Assembly: GCF_005239225.2 (NCBI RefSeq) | Contig: NC_133301.1 | Location: 1,989,001 to 2,053,000 of the forward strand | Origin: Populus alba | Lineage: Eukaryota; Streptophyta; Magnoliopsida; Malpighiales; Salicaceae | DNA length: 64,000 nt | Reading direction: 5' to 3' | Shown: positions 1 through 13,365 of the stretch, piece after piece | Layout of the letters: each line of letters opens with the position of its first letter | How positions within the stretch are numbered: the first letter of the stretch is position 1 | Notes under the pieces: model-generated | The model's input: the letters and a program-made list of their open reading frames with translations, nothing else | Database searches by the model: none | What the model was told of the DNA's origin: nothing | Position numbers and translations under genes: made by a program

Positions 1-239
1 AATTATTTTATTGTCTAAATTGAAATTTTAATGTTCACTACTAGAAAGAAAGTGTAATTTATATATGTCACATAGGATTTTTTTTTTAAAAAAAAAATTC
101 TATATACAATACAATTTTATTTTCAAACGCTACTTACCAATTATGAGAATTTGACATGATAATAAATAAATAAAAACTAGAAAAATCTTATTTCGAGACC
201 TGAAGTTTATATCAAATTGATATATTTACTATATACAGA

Positions 240-430
240 CAATTATAAGAGACAATTCAATCCAACAACCTTCAGTTCTCGAAAAACACGAACCTTGTCG
301 AAGTGGAAAATATTAGCCACATGTCAAACACCCCATGCCTCGCAAGCTCGCTCCCACTTTTCAAATTAACCATATGAGAGATCGAGGAATCGAGCCCCGT
401 GATGCCACAGTATAGAGCTAAGATCTTGAA
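240..430 (-). repeat. tRNA-derived SINE-like copy (minus strand)
   Basis: Read on the minus strand, the block starts with an A-box-like TAGCTCTATACTGTGG and continues to GGCTCGATTCC, which resembles the pol III B box GGTTCGANNCC. A GC-richer body follows. Box order and spacing fit a tRNA-derived SINE. Its ends and target duplication are not resolved, so the coordinates are approximate. Confidence 0.45.
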
Positions 431-504
431 TTTAATATATAAATAATTTACGTGGTAACCTCATTTTTATGCAAAAATAAAAAAATTTGTATGCAACCCT
501 GCAA

Positions 505-690
505 TAAAAATTACATAAATAATAATTCAAGGGTGTAACTTAATTAATCAGACTCTAAATTTATTATCTAAATATCACTAGTTCGAATCTCATAAATTTC
601 AGAGTCATTAAAAACTTATGTGATATTTTAAGGTTCGTGGGATTAATCGAGATGTACGCAAGTTAACCCGAATATCTACATTAATAAATA
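505..690 (+). repeat. tRNA-derived SINE-like copy
   Basis: A B-box-like AGTTCGAATCTC lies near 561. The 3' half, with GTGGGATTAATCGAGATG followed by a T/C-rich end and an AATAAATA tail, matches the copy at 47825-48031 and more loosely the one at 45750-45945. Shared internal boxes, a shared 3' half and a simple A-rich tail are typical of SINE copies. The sequence is diverged. Confidence 0.55.
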
Positions 691-1482
691 AATAAATAAG
701 ACTTGAATGGAAGGTTAATAGCTTGAAGATGAAGCACTAAGCATAGTCGTGATGCATTATAAAAATGGACTGGAATCACATAGATGGACTTTCGAGAAAA
801 GGTAAGCATCAATATACATTTTCTTTTTTCTCATTATGAAGTTTAAGATTCCATTCTAAACAACATTTCATAAAAAAAGTTATTTATTTTTAAATTATTT
901 TGTGAATTTTTGGGCCAATGATGCATTATTGCGCTCCGAAAACTCCATGTCTCCCGCCACATAACAATGCAACTAATTTCAACCAACCTTTCTCCATTTC
1001 CCCAACCGCAAACCACCATGTGAGGGGAGGGCATCTCTCTTTTCCCAACTGTCACGCATCTTTTTTTTCTTTAAATCAATGATCTATAATGTAGAATCCA
1101 GCCACTCAGATCTCCTTTCGTGATTGGCGGAGAGTGCCTGCCACCATTCCACCACCTTCTTTTCACGGTCGAATATTTTAGAGCTAATTTCTTGCTATTT
1201 TATATTATACTAGTTCTTCATCTTGTCAATTCATAATGATTGGATCGAGAAGCACAATAATCACGGGCCCTTCAATTTGTCATTATATTTACCTCAAAAA
1301 ATATTAAATTCATATTTTAAAAAAATATATTTGGTGTACTAATATTATAAATAAAAAATTAAAAAATATATTTTTAACTAAAAAAACATGTTTAAAAACA
1401 TATTGCATCACAATATTAAATATGCATTAAATCTAAAATAAAATAAATCATTTTCAATAAAACTTTTTGTATTTTTTCTTAG

Positions 1483-2255
1483 ACCTCGTTTGTTTGCTGG
1501 AAAATAATTTTATTTTCAAAAATAAATTCCGGAAAAGTGAACTATTTTTTGATATTTGATAGTGTAATGGAAAATAAGTTGGAAAACACTTTCTATTGTT
1601 TGATTATGTTATCAAAAATGAGTTAGAAAATAACTTATTAATATTTTATTTTTTTTCAAGTTTATTAAAATAATAAAGAACAAATCTTACAAATTAAAAA
1701 GTTTAAATGATAATGAAATTGAAAAAAAAATATAATTTTATAAATTATCTCAAATAAAATAAATAATAATTAAAATAATAGATATCAAATCTAACAAATA
1801 AAAAAATTAAAAGATAAAAAAATTAAAATAATAATAATAATCATTTTATAAATTATTTCAAATAAAATAAGTAACAATCAAAAAAATAAGAATAAAATTT
1901 GATATATAAAAAATTTCAATTAAAAAATAATAAGAGAAATGCAAATAACAATTAAAAAAATAAGGACCAAAGTTAATATAAAAATTAAATTTAAAGAGAT
2001 AAAATTAAAAAAAAATTCAAAAAAAAAAATATATAGCAATTAAAATATGATATAATTAGTAAATAATATGATATTTTTTTTTTTTTTTAACAACTTTTAT
2101 AAAGTGTTTTCCGCCAAAATAAAAGGAAAATACTTTTTTTGAAACCAAGTCAAATTTGTTTTTGACTGAAAAGTATTTTTGTGAACCAACTTTTATAATG
2201 ATAGATAAAAATTTAAAAAATAATTTTAAAAAAACCATTTTTCATCGAACAGGCC
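1483..2255. mobile_element. Candidate inverted-repeat element with internal minisatellite
   Basis: The left end GACCTCGTTTGTTTGCTGG and the reverse complement of the right end, GGCCTGTTCGATGAAAAATG, are imperfect inverted repeats. The interior has paired GGAAAATA/TATTTTCC-like segments. A degenerate tandem repeat of about 108 bp occupies roughly 1640-2000; ATTTTATAAATTAT recurs at 1735 and 1843. I found no target duplication, so the superfamily is open; the end sequence resembles non-autonomous hAT-type elements. Confidence 0.4.
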
Positions 2256-5200
2256 CCCAAAATCTCCTTTTGAATCTCAAATTGAAATGATACCAATGGT
2301 GACAAAAATAAACCGACTACCGGAGAGATAATCAGATAGTTTCAGACTTTCAGTTCCACCTAACTCGCATTAGAAACCACAACTGCAATTCTACGTTAAC
2401 TGCTTGGATTTTTGGCTTCGCCATCTGCCTTCTTTTCAGACTGCCTCGTTAAAAAGGGACGCCAATTTTATTTTTTATTATTTTTATCAAATGGCTTCAA
2501 GCCCGTCTGTCTGTAAAATGTTCATGGGACGTTGGATCCTCTCCAAGATATGGATACACTGACCACCGGCGGCTAGTAGCATGAACATTAGCCGGCTATA
2601 CATATAATATTATTAACGTCGTTGATATCTAGTAAACAAGGTTTATAAAGACAGCTAATGTGCTTAATCATGGTACAAAACTTAGCCGAAACTTCATTAA
2701 AATTTAAATTATGCAGATCGGACAAAAGTTTTGTCTGGTTGTATTATTTTTCCTACACTAATACCACAAGGATTAATCTATGATCTTTATTTTTATCTTT
2801 GATACTATGGCATGCTATCGTGGTTATAACACCTGTTCCCTGTCTAGTTGGCTAATTAAGTAATTTATTAATATAAAATATAGTTTGGGTTGAGTTTTGT
2901 TTAAAATTACTCTAAGCTGACCTAAACCTAATTAAACAAGAATAAAATTATTTAAAACGATGTTATTTTATTTAAAAATAAATTAAAATAATATTATTTT
3001 AGAATTAACCTGTTAAATTTATATTCCGAGATAGATTAAGTCAAGTTTTACTACGGGAGAATACTGTTAGGGTTTATGAAAATGTAAACTACCTTGCTCT
3101 TATCTTTCAAGGCTGGCAAATAAACTTAAAAATTCATGATCTCCGACAATTTGGCAATACTAAAATAAAGGTCAAGTTCAATCATTTTCAATTACAATCA
3201 CTTTGTATACAAAATATCCCCAAATACTTGGTATTTAAAAATCTGTCTACTCAATATCATTGTCTCAGAGGGTTTAACAATTTTACAACATTATTTATTT
3301 TCACCTTGGAATTTTCAATAGCTTAGGATAACGTCCCTTGTAGATCATAATATTATATAAAGTTTCGAGCCTTATCCACCCAAGAGACCGCTGAAACCAC
3401 GAGAAGGCTGAGGCGAGGCCGTGAGGAATCAAGAAGAAATAAAATACTAGCGGTGCTAGCTGTTAACCTCCTCAGGCGAGCCAAGGAAACGTTAAAGAAA
3501 AGGGAGGAGGGCATTGATATGGATCTGTTTTGATATTTTGAAGGAGGTATGTTTATTTTTATGTTTTAAAAATGTTTTTTTTTAAATTTAATTTATTTTT
3601 TATTTTTTATTAACTTTAAAATAATATATTTTTAATGTTATCAAATCATTTTAATATGTTAATGTTAAAAATAATTTTTTAAAAATAAAAAAATATCATT
3701 ATATATTGTAACATTAAAAAATTTATTTAAAAAAACTAGAATAACCGCAAAACAAGCTTTAAAGTTCAAACAATTTCATAATTGAAACTTGCTGTTTCTG
3801 TGGGAATATTGTCTGCAGAGTTAAAACAACTCTAATTACGACAAGGTTAAGGACACGTACAGGGTGGATGCCATTTTAAAAAACCTGAGCGGCTGAGCCC
3901 TCAGTTTCTCCGGTTTATTTTTCTCACAGCCAATGTAGCTTGGACAGGTGGTATTGACAGCTTACGACCGGTGATCCAACAATGCACCGGACAAGTTGGT
4001 GGCGAGGGCCCAAGGAGTGGCTAGGGTTTTAAAGGTGGGAGTTAAAAATTAATTATGATAAACTTAAATAACATTGATGTAGTTTTTTATTTTTACACTT
4101 TAAAAATATTTTAAAAAAAATAATTTTTTTATTTGAAATTAATATTTTTTAATATTTTTAAATCATTTTAATGTACTGATTTTAAAAATAATTTTTTTAA
4201 AAATAAAAAAAATTATTTTAATATATTTTCAAGCAAAAATAATTTTAAAAAAACAACTATTATCATACTCATAAACATAACTACAAGTAGTGTTTGCAAC
4301 TGAAATTTATGTTGTTTTGTTTGTATTTATGTTTTTTAAAAATTATTTTATTATTTTAAATTATTTTTTATATTTTTAAATCATTTTGATGAGTTAATAT
4401 TAAATATAAATTTTTAAAAAATAAAATATATTTTAAAAAATAACTACAATTATATTTCTAATAAAAAAAAAAATTATCTTTCGGAGTAATTACGTGGGCC
4501 GCTAGTTCTGCGGAATCTTGACTGTTTGACTGTCAGGTAATAAAAGGTAACAAAATCTGAGTAGATAAAAGTTGAAACCATGGTTGTAAAACAGATCAAG
4601 GGCAGGTTGAGCTACATTCCAGATTACGGGTCAGAGTCAACTAAAAAATTATTTTAAAAAATAAAAATAGCATCCTCTTTAATCAATTTTTTTAAAATCA
4701 ATTAATTTTTTATTGTATCAAGAGTAGATCAATAAGTCAATCTGATTTTTTTCCTTTTTATTTTTTTAATCCAAATCAATTCAAATCTCAAATCAAAGTG
4801 AATCCGAGATAAATCACTGTATTAATCTAAGTTTTACAATTTAAAACTTGAAAATAAATTATGTCTAAACTGGCAATGCAGTTGATTCAAAATATAGAAA
4901 ACAAATCCTGAGGGATTAGTTAAATCTTAAGTTTGTTCATGTAGAAAATAAAATGCTATTTAGAATATAATTTCAAACCGCATCATAAACTCATTTACAA
5001 AATTCTTTTTTTTTACATCTCGCATTAATACAAATTATTTTAAAAAAACAAAAAAAAAAACATCTAACATCGATTCAACACATTTCAAAAAATAAAGTTT
5101 CAGGACAACGCCCCGTTTGGGAAAAATGGAAAGGAAAGGGACAGTTTAAGAGTTACCCATAAAACTCCTCTAACAATGGCATCGATGGGTAATTTCGAAG

Positions 5201-5501
5201 AAACTAGGAAACCACCACTAAATTCTCGTACTTACAAAACTGACCGTTTCCCAAAACTTTACACATGGCAGCTTTAGCAGTTGCCCAGAAACGCAGGTAT
5301 CTAAACGGCTCCTTTTCTCGTTGCCTTGCTGTTCACATCGCAAAATCCTAACCGTCAGATCAGAATCGACACCCCCTTACTCCACCCTTAGTTAGACTCA
5401 CCGCATCTTAACCATAGTTAACTCAACAGACACAAACTTAAATCCCTAAGAAGACCCCTCCAACACCCATTATTTTCACCCATACCCTCCTCCCTCCTAC
5501 C

Positions 5502-5509
5502 TATAAATA
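5502..5509 (+). promoter_or_regulatory. TATA box of the serine-rich gene
   Basis: TATAAATA lies 151 bp upstream of the ATG at 5653. A pyrimidine-rich 5' leader (about 5535-5652) follows, as is common for plant pol II promoters. The transcription start is inferred at about 5535. Confidence 0.6.
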
Positions 5510-5652
5510 CAACCTTGGAGACTCGCAAGGTTTGCTGAACCAATTCCCCAAAACCCCCCTTTAAAAAAGAAAAGAAAATCTCCTTGTTCTTCTTCTACTT
5601 CCTCTGTCTCCTCAACTAAGAAAAAAATACTGCAAGCTTTTATTCTTCAACA

Positions 5653-6276
5653 ATGGCGACCTCTTCTTCACAGTCGAGAAGATCAAGCGGTCCTGTCTTA
5701 CGATCTCTATCACCCCGTGGAAAATTACCAACACACTATAATAACAGTTTGTCTTCTTCATCAGCTTCTGCTTTTGCTTCCTCCACAAGTTCGAGTTTTT
5801 ATTCTCCACCATCCACATTTTTTCAGAATTCTCATCAACGATCAGCGTCCCCGACTCGTGTCAATCTTTGCTCAACATCTCTCTCGCCTTCTTTTCGTTT
5901 TTCTATTGACCGATCCATCTCTCCTAATCGGTCAATATCCGTTTCGAAAAAGAATCATAGCCATCCGATCTCGGCTCCGAAGAGAACCTGCATGTGCTCG
6001 CCGACAACTCATCGAGGCTCGTTTCGGTGTAGTCTGCATAAAAACACTCGGAGCTCAACCAATCGGGCCCCGTTTACTCCAAACCGGTTGAATATGCGGC
6101 GGTCTGCGATGACGAATTCGCTGGTTAGAATCGGTGGCGTTGAAGGCGAATGGGTGAAGAGAGCGTTGACGGCTTTGATAAGGCCTTCATCGCATCAGCA
6201 ACGGAGGAGAGGCGCCTTCCAGCCGCGGCCTAGTCGGTTATCAATCATATCAAACGCCGATGATGACATTTGTTGA
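5653..6276 (+). CDS. Serine-rich plant protein with CxCSPTTHxGSFRC motif
   Basis: A single-exon ORF of 207 residues. The N-terminal two thirds is dominated by Ser with repeated SP, RS and SPNRS-type segments, and looks disordered. The C-terminal part carries the compact motif CMCSPTTHRGSFRCSLH at residues 113-128, then an Arg-rich segment (residues about 149-190) with GEWVKRALTALIRP. This layout matches the plant family annotated as serine-rich protein-related (for example, from memory, At5g11090 and At5g25280), whose biochemical role I do not know. The Cys/His spacing could bind a metal, but that is inference. The ATG is the first in the leader after the TATA box and opens the conserved MATSSS-type start. 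The coding region is much more GC-rich than its flanks. Confidence 0.85.
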   Translation: MATSSSQSRRSSGPVLRSLSPRGKLPTHYNNSLSSSSASAFASSTSSSFYSPPSTFFQNSHQRSASPTRVNLCSTSLSPSFRFSIDRSISPNRSISVSKKNHSHPISAPKRTCMCSPTTHRGSFRCSLHKNTRSSTNRAPFTPNRLNMRRSAMTNSLVRIGGVEGEWVKRALTALIRPSSHQQRRRGAFQPRPSRLSIISNADDDIC

Positions 6277-8671
6277 TTTTGACGGTTTCAGTTACAGGTT
6301 GGTGTTCTTGGTTTCTTTCATATTTTTTGCGGCCATGGTGTGCATAGCTGAGTCAACTCGCTCTGGACGGTGTCGGATCTGCGCGAGGTGGACACATGAG
6401 ATCCACAATGAGTCGTAACTGGCGGCCGAGCTAGAGACTGAGTGTGCTCGGAAGAGTTAGATTTAGTGTTGGACTTTAGATTGGAAGGGAATCCTTTTCA
6501 TTGTACATATCAATTGCTATGGAAGGAGATTTTGGGACTTCAATTTCTAAATATTAAATTAAAAATAAGATTAAAATTAAGGGATAGAATTTAATTTTTT
6601 AATCCCTATAATCATGGATTAAATCAATTTGATTCCAAAATTTCCCAAAGAGTGATTTCAGATGCGTTCGTGGTGATTGCAGCGTTATGCTTGCCGTTTA
6701 CCACCGTACCATCACTCGTCGTCCGTTACGTGTGCCGTTACCGTTCATCAGATCGTCGTGTTTGGTGCGAGGTACTTCCTTTCTGTTTCCTTTTTATGGT
6801 TATTTTTTATATATATATATTATTAATCATGTTTTTGTTAATTGGTGCAGGAATGTATTTGCCGTAGCGTATTGGTTAGGATTTGGAATCCAAATTTTGT
6901 GAACCGATTGGAGATTTGAGAGTTAATTTTCCTCTTGCTTAGCGGGGAGACTAGGGAACCGATCTCGAAGATTTCAACGATAATTAAGCAAGTAATGATG
7001 GGCTTAATATTAAATTACAATAATTATGGCAATTTTCGAGGAAAAAATATAATAAGTAAAACAAAAATGGCCTTAAATTGCAAGGAATAATATGGGGAAA
7101 AATTATTTGTGAAAGAAAGATTCGATAGCTTGAGACAGCTGGCGCAATGTGTCTGGAGAAAATTCAGGAAAAAATCAACGAATTTTTAAATTTAAAAAGA
7201 ATCAAATTTGAGAATTTTGAGGAAATAAGAAATAATATCTGTAGGTGCTGTGGAATTGAGAGATGATAATCGGACGAGTGGAAAAATCATTTTGAACAGA
7301 AAAAATATTCTGAAGAAATATTTGAAATTAATAAAAAAATTATTTTTATTTTTATTTTTTCCATATTGAAGAATATACCTTGGGCCGAAATCAACAAATA
7401 AATTATGAATTTGAAACAGAAGCAGTGGAACGTGCGCCTCGTACGTAAAAGTCAACATTGAGTTGGTCAAATAATCATCCGTGCTCATGAATAAACAGTA
7501 AGTTTATATTTTTAGCCAATTTTCATAAATGAAATTTTGTTTACTTTTTGGCTAACCTTTAAACTGGTTTGTAGCCCAAGTTACAGAGTAATACTAGGAG
7601 TGGACCCGCGCCATGCCGCTTACTCACGCTATTTAAAAAAAAAAAGATAGTAAAATTTAGGAGCTGTAAACGTATTTTAAATACAAAAGAAAAATTTGTG
7701 ATCGGTTTAAATTAAATAAGTTATTTTTATTTTAATTATATGATACAAAATATACATCAACAATAAATGAATTAATTTAAATATTTTTTTAGGAAATAAG
7801 AGATAATATAGTTTATTCTCAATCTATTAAATACAAAATGTCAAAATTTGATAAAAAAAAATAGACTTTGATCAACTTGACTTAACATAAAAACTTGTAA
7901 TTCTAATAATTTGGGTTGAGCCTAATTTAGGTTATTCCACCACACTTATGATCAAATCATGAGCTTGAGATAACCAGATAGAGAAAAAAAATCACAAAGT
8001 CCATTAAAAAAAATATTAAACGATGAAAGCATAAAAAAAAAAGTCAGCCTATATTAACTTTTCAAACTTGTGATGCAGGTTATTAGATTAGAAACATATT
8101 ATCTAGAAAAATCATGATAAAGGATGGAATTTTTTTCAAAAAACCTTCAATTATATAAATAAGAACTCAAAATAAAAAATAGCAGTACAAAGAAGATCAA
8201 ATCTAAATACAAAATAAATCTTACTTTTTATGGAATGATGGGATTAAAAAGAAAAATTATTTTATCAAAAGGACAAAAAAATCAAAAGAATAAAGATCAA
8301 AATTAAAATTAAAAATTAAAATAAAAATTTTTGAAGGGTGACATTAAAAAGAAATATCAATTTAACAATAAGAACAACGAAAATCAAAAGAATAATTACC
8401 AAATTGAAAAAAATAACACATCACAAATTGGGATTGAATAATGATTTTACAAAACGGTCAGGAACAAAAATTAAAAATAAAAAAAACAAGGGTCAACGTG
8501 AATATTTTTGTATATGTTAAAATTTTTCCATTTATAAAGACTTATTTTCGTTTGTTTTTTTTTGCTTGCAAAAATTCATCTCGTAATAGCTAAATTTTAT
8601 TTTTTTAGGCCTACTTTTTTTTTTCCTAACTGTAATCGTAAAAGCTACTATGATACCAGGCACACACCAAG

Positions 8672-9488
8672 TAGGGGTGTTCATGGATATAGCTGGGTCG
8701 GATTTGAGTTAATAACTGTATTAAATCCAACTTCTAATATTTTATCAATTATAAACTAACTCATTTAATTATGTACATTTCTTGGACCCTAAGAACACCG
8801 TTTCTATACCAGACTCTTAACTATAGTGGAATGCTCAACACTATTAGTTTTCTTATCGGATCAAGAGATCAATCTCATCCTTCAACCTGCATTTTTATTT
8901 TCACTTTCAAGACAATTTTATCTGACCTGATATCCTTTATAAAAGTTATAGTACTGTATGGGTAGATGATTTTGGACTCTTTAATCCATGATTTTGATGT
9001 TCGAGACTTAAAATATGTCTATTAAAGAATCCTGGTGCAGTCAAAATATATGTATATTTTGCATTCATCACTCGTCTTTATATGCATAACCGCCTTTTAT
9101 TCTCTTGATCTATTTTCCTTTAATTCTCTTCATCAAAATATGCTTAATTACTTATTGATTTTTTATCTCGTACCCGTAGAACCAATGTTCTTGGCAAGTA
9201 ATGAACTTTGAGTTTCTTCTAGAGTTTGATATACAATTCCAATTTTTATGTTTTGTCAGGAGATCATGAAATAAAAAATAAAAATTTCAAGAATCCAGAT
9301 TGAACTTTTATTTTTTTAAAAAAATCACAAACCTATGTGTATATATAATATTCATAAAATTTTTATCTTGACTTTATATATGTTCATAAAAATTAAAAAG
9401 ATCAAGTTTGTATTTTGTAAAATATCAAAAGTTAGATTGAATATAATTATGGTTTAAAACTCGACCCATTATATCTATGAACACTCTA
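8672..9488. mobile_element. hAT-like non-autonomous element (candidate)
   Basis: The left end TAGGGGTGTTCATGGATATA and the reverse complement of the right end, TAGAGTGTTCATAGATATA, align with few differences and both lead into GGGTCG. The GGTGTTCA core is also seen at the ends of the better-supported element at 54319-54895. The two 8-bp flanks do not match, so it is either old or deleted at one edge. It encodes no transposase. Confidence 0.45.
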
Positions 9489-9869
9489 GGTGCCATAACA
9501 CCCCCAATATTAGGTATAATATGTATACCTTATAACACCATTAATTCTAGTGATATCCCCTCCACTCTTTATAGTAAAAAGATAAGTTATTTTTTGTTAT
9601 ATTAAATAAATATAATAAAAAGCTTTCAAAAGAACTTTAAAGAAGAATTTTTTTAAAATAAAATAAAAATAAAAAATTGGATGCCTAACCATTTAATATA
9701 AAAACAAATAAAATGTAAAGTAAACAATATAATTTTAAAATCCAGCTTGGTAGTTAACTCTCAAAGAAATTCAACTAGTTAAACCATGGCAACCCACTAG
9801 GGTCAAACCAGGACCCCGATGGCCTTGTCAAACCAGGCAAGAACTTTTTTTTTTTAAAATCACAATTCC

Positions 9870-10090
9870 TAATTTCTTGGTTTGTTTGTTTCTGTGTTTC
9901 AAAAGCATTTTGAAAAAAAATTAAATTTATTTTTAATTTTTTACTAACCTCAAATTAATATGTTTTTAGTATTTTTAAAATTTTGATGTGCTGATGTTAA
10001 AAATAATTTTTTTAAAATTAAAAAAAAAACTATTGACATACATTTTGATATAAAAAATTATTTGAAAAACAACCACAATTACAATTTTAA
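9870..10090 (+). repeat. AT-rich MITE-like family, representative copy
   Basis: This copy shows the family pattern. A start with TTTCTGTGTTT is followed by runs of T/A, then the core GTGCTGATGTTAAAAATAA, then an A-rich stretch with CATTTTGATAT, and an end with ACAACCAC. The same ordered pattern, in either orientation, recurs at about 3540, 4076, 4300, 11350, 11640, 20870, 28060, 28620, 28807, 31780, 32320, 44640, 47440, 55090 and 63560. Confidence 0.6.
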
Positions 10091-13000
10091 ATAAACTCGA
10101 ATTCACCGATTCAATCTTCCCTTCAATTCAAGTTTCTTCTTTCTAATCCACATGTAGAAGATTTCTATATTTTAATTCAAAACCCAGCCCGAGGGCATTC
10201 ACATAAAAGAATGGAAAGCTAAACAAATGTACAAAAGAAAAGGATATCAGTGGCTGGTGGTGACGTGCTAGAGAAAGTGATAGATGCTCATGGTTGTGGT
10301 GGGGTAGGGGGGCGGTTGCATTTTGGGTGGAGAGAAAGAGGAAGGGGAAGAAGGTTGTGATGTGGCGGATGGCTGGTGGCGGATGTATATTTGACGGGAG
10401 AAAGGCAAATCCATCGGTAGGTAGACGGGTGGGTGGCCGTTTGGAGGTGCTGGATAGAAGAGATGGCTTGTGGCGACAACATTATCATTAAAACTCAGCT
10501 TGGCGACAAACTTGCTCCTTAATCTGCTTGGGTGTTAAGAAAATCAACATACAGATAATTTGATTTAACTTGATTGATGACGTAAAAAACCCGATTGATT
10601 TTAATTTTATTTTAATTTTGAAGTTCATGAGTGACTTGAATTGAAGTGAATGAGTAAGTATGACCAATTTTCAAAACTCGAGGGACCACATAAAATGTTT
10701 TTTTACTCTTTAATAGACTGGTGAAGGCAGCAGCCTCCCTCCGATTTTACATTTTTTCACGGCACATTCATTTAAGTTCCTATAATCTATACATTATTCA
10801 ATTTCATCCCTACATTTCAAAATTAAGCTGTGATTAGATCCTTCATTTATAATCTTTCTTCTTTTTGAAAGCTAAATCCTCTCCACACGCGTGGAATGTA
10901 TAATATATACACATATTTAAAAAAAAACAATAAAACACACGTAAACAAATTAAACCGAGTTTTTGCCGGATATTAAAGTCGTGGTTATGCATTGAACGCG
11001 ATTCCAAATTAATTCTTTAACACCAACACGGGACAGACAGCGTACTGGTCGGCCCGTTTTGTAATGGTCACCTAGCCAAGACAAAGTTGACACGTGTTGA
11101 TGTTTGTCTTCTCTCTCTGCCCCCCTAACTTTTGGCTCCTTGGACAGGTGGTAGGCTCAGCTTCGAAGTAAAAAAAACCAAGGAAAACTATCTTCTTCCA
11201 AAAAACCGAAAGATTCTTCCTATATTTCTGACCAGTAGTCTATATTGTCCTTTTTTACCTGCCTCCTCCGCCCTTGTGAGTGGGACCATCCTCCACGATT
11301 GGATGTCTCTCCTGATTTTCTGTTCAGAAGACAAGGTACGTGATTCTTGTTTTTTCATTTTAAAAGTTATTTTAAGAAAAAGTTATGTTGTAAAATCAAC
11401 TTTTTTTAATATTTGTACGTTGATATTAAAATTAATTTTTTAAAAAATAAAAAATATATTTTTTAATATAATTTTAAATAAAAAATATTTTAAAAACATT
11501 ATTATGACGGTTAAAAAAATATATAACTTTAAGCTATTGAATTATAAGCTGTGAAGTGCTTGCAGATATTTGAAGCTGGATAAAAATTGAATAAAAGATG
11601 TATCACTCCTGTGTTTTTGGGACCTCGAAATGTTAATGAGTAATTAAAGTTTATTGTTTGATATTCGGTTTCAATTTGTTTTTTAATAAAAAAAATTTAT
11701 TTTAAATTATTTTTTAATATTTTTAATGATATTGATATGCTAATGTAATAAATGAATTTTAAAAAATAAAATTATTTTAATGTATTTTAGAATGAAAAAA
11801 AAACACTTTGAAAAAAATATCTACCACACTCTTTGCATACACTCCTTTGTTATTGTTTTTTTACATCTTTAAAATAAAAAAAAATAATTTTTTTATGTTT
11901 TTGTTAATAAATTTGGTTTTTAAAAACATAAAAATAAAAATGATACTACATGACACCTTGAAAAAATGAACCTATATTAAATTTTAATAGCTGATGGATG
12001 TTGAATTTTACACTTCTTGTGTGTTTTAGAAACTTCGGAATCTAGTTAAATAACTAGATTTGTTGCCTACGGGGCTGGATATGATTTTTATTTGATGTAA
12101 AATAAATGCTAGGGCAAAAAAAATTCAGTCTCGAATCAGTGGTTAAATTAATAATTTAAATAATATAAAAAATATAACAACACTAAATAGAAATGACAAA
12201 AAACAACAAAAAAAAAAAAAGAATTATACTTAAGTCTGTACAGGTTATCAAATAACCCATTACTATAAGGTGAACCTCTAAAAAAAAAAACAATTTTTTA
12301 TAAGAAAAAAAACTCTGAACTCAAAAACGACAATGAAATATAATATCAAGATAATTTCATTAAAAAAAAAAGCGGGTAAAAAATTTGAAGGATAAAACAG
12401 GAAAAAAAAATCAAATTTAAAAAAAAAACATAAAAGCTACATTAACCTTTGAAACTAGTGATCTTGGTCATGAACCCGAGGCTAGCATAGAAGACAAACC
12501 ATAAAAAAATAAAAAAAATATCAGCTTAGAAAAAAGAAAAAGAAAATAAATCGAGAAGAATCTCTAAACCTAATATAATCTTAAAAACTCGCAAAATTAT
12601 GGAATCCTAGATATTGTTGAATTAAGAATCTTAATTAATCAATTTAACATTGGAGAATAAAATCATGGACAATAACTTTAATTAAAAAAAAATCTTGCAA
12701 AAGCAAAAAAAAAAACAACAACAAAAAAGAAAGAGGTTAAATTTGATCGGAAAAAAAACTCAAGGAGAATATATTTTTTTTTAAAAAAAAAACAATTATA
12801 GTCTAAATAAATTGCAACTAAAAGAATAATGATTAAATTTAAAAGATTATAAAATATAAGGGTGAAGTTGAAAAATATTTGTGATTTGATAGATTAATCA
12901 TATGCATTAAAAAATATATAGTACATGAGGGGTGAAATTAAAAAAAAATATAGTAATTAAAAAAAAAATCAAACATGAAAAGAAAAAAAAAAGAAATTAA

Positions 13001-13365
13001 AGGGACTGGTCTTGAATTTTGATTATGCAAGTTTTAAAAAAGAAGAGAGATGAAAAAAAAAAAAAAAAAAAAGAGAACCAATTTGCACATTAACTTCTCG
13101 AAGAGAATTAGATTGTTTTCTTAATTTAATTAAATGAACCAATTTCATGCGTATGAGCTTCTTCTTTAGGGTAGAGTTCATCTATAAAACGTGAAGATCG
13201 AATGATACTATTCAATCCCCTTTTTGCAGCATTAAAGCTCGAACTGGCCCTTTGCCTGAATCAAAAGATGACAACAAAGAGAAGAAGAAGAAAAAAACTA
13301 TTTCTATTACACGCATTTACAAACGCATACGAAATGAAACCATGAAAACGAGGATGCCGGATAGT

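Larger units (their letters stand above)
1..5501. other. Repeat-rich intergenic spacer
   Basis: I find no convincing gene here. The stretch is very AT-rich and holds SINE-like copies (about 240-430 on the minus strand and 505-690 on the plus strand), a candidate inverted-repeat element at 1483-2255 with an internal ~108-bp tandem repeat, and at least three copies of an AT-rich MITE-like family (about 3540-3750, 4076-4265, 4300-4460). Positions 3850-4030 are less AT-rich and share an exact 15-mer with 11139-11153. Short ORFs in the stretch have low-complexity translations. Confidence 0.7.

Noticed and set aside
561..572. tRNA gene suggested by a B-box-like sequence (also at 45810 and 47905)
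   Set aside because: No cloverleaf can be formed around it; the surroundings match a multi-copy SINE instead.
5717..6091. Alternative-frame ORF of 124 residues inside the serine-rich gene
   Set aside because: The frame used by the conserved CSPTTHxGSFRC motif is the other one; this frame is a by-product.
10288..10491. Overlapping ORFs on both strands in the G-rich patch
   Set aside because: Low-complexity Gly/Arg/Trp or Pro/His composition explained by base skew; no motif or splice context.
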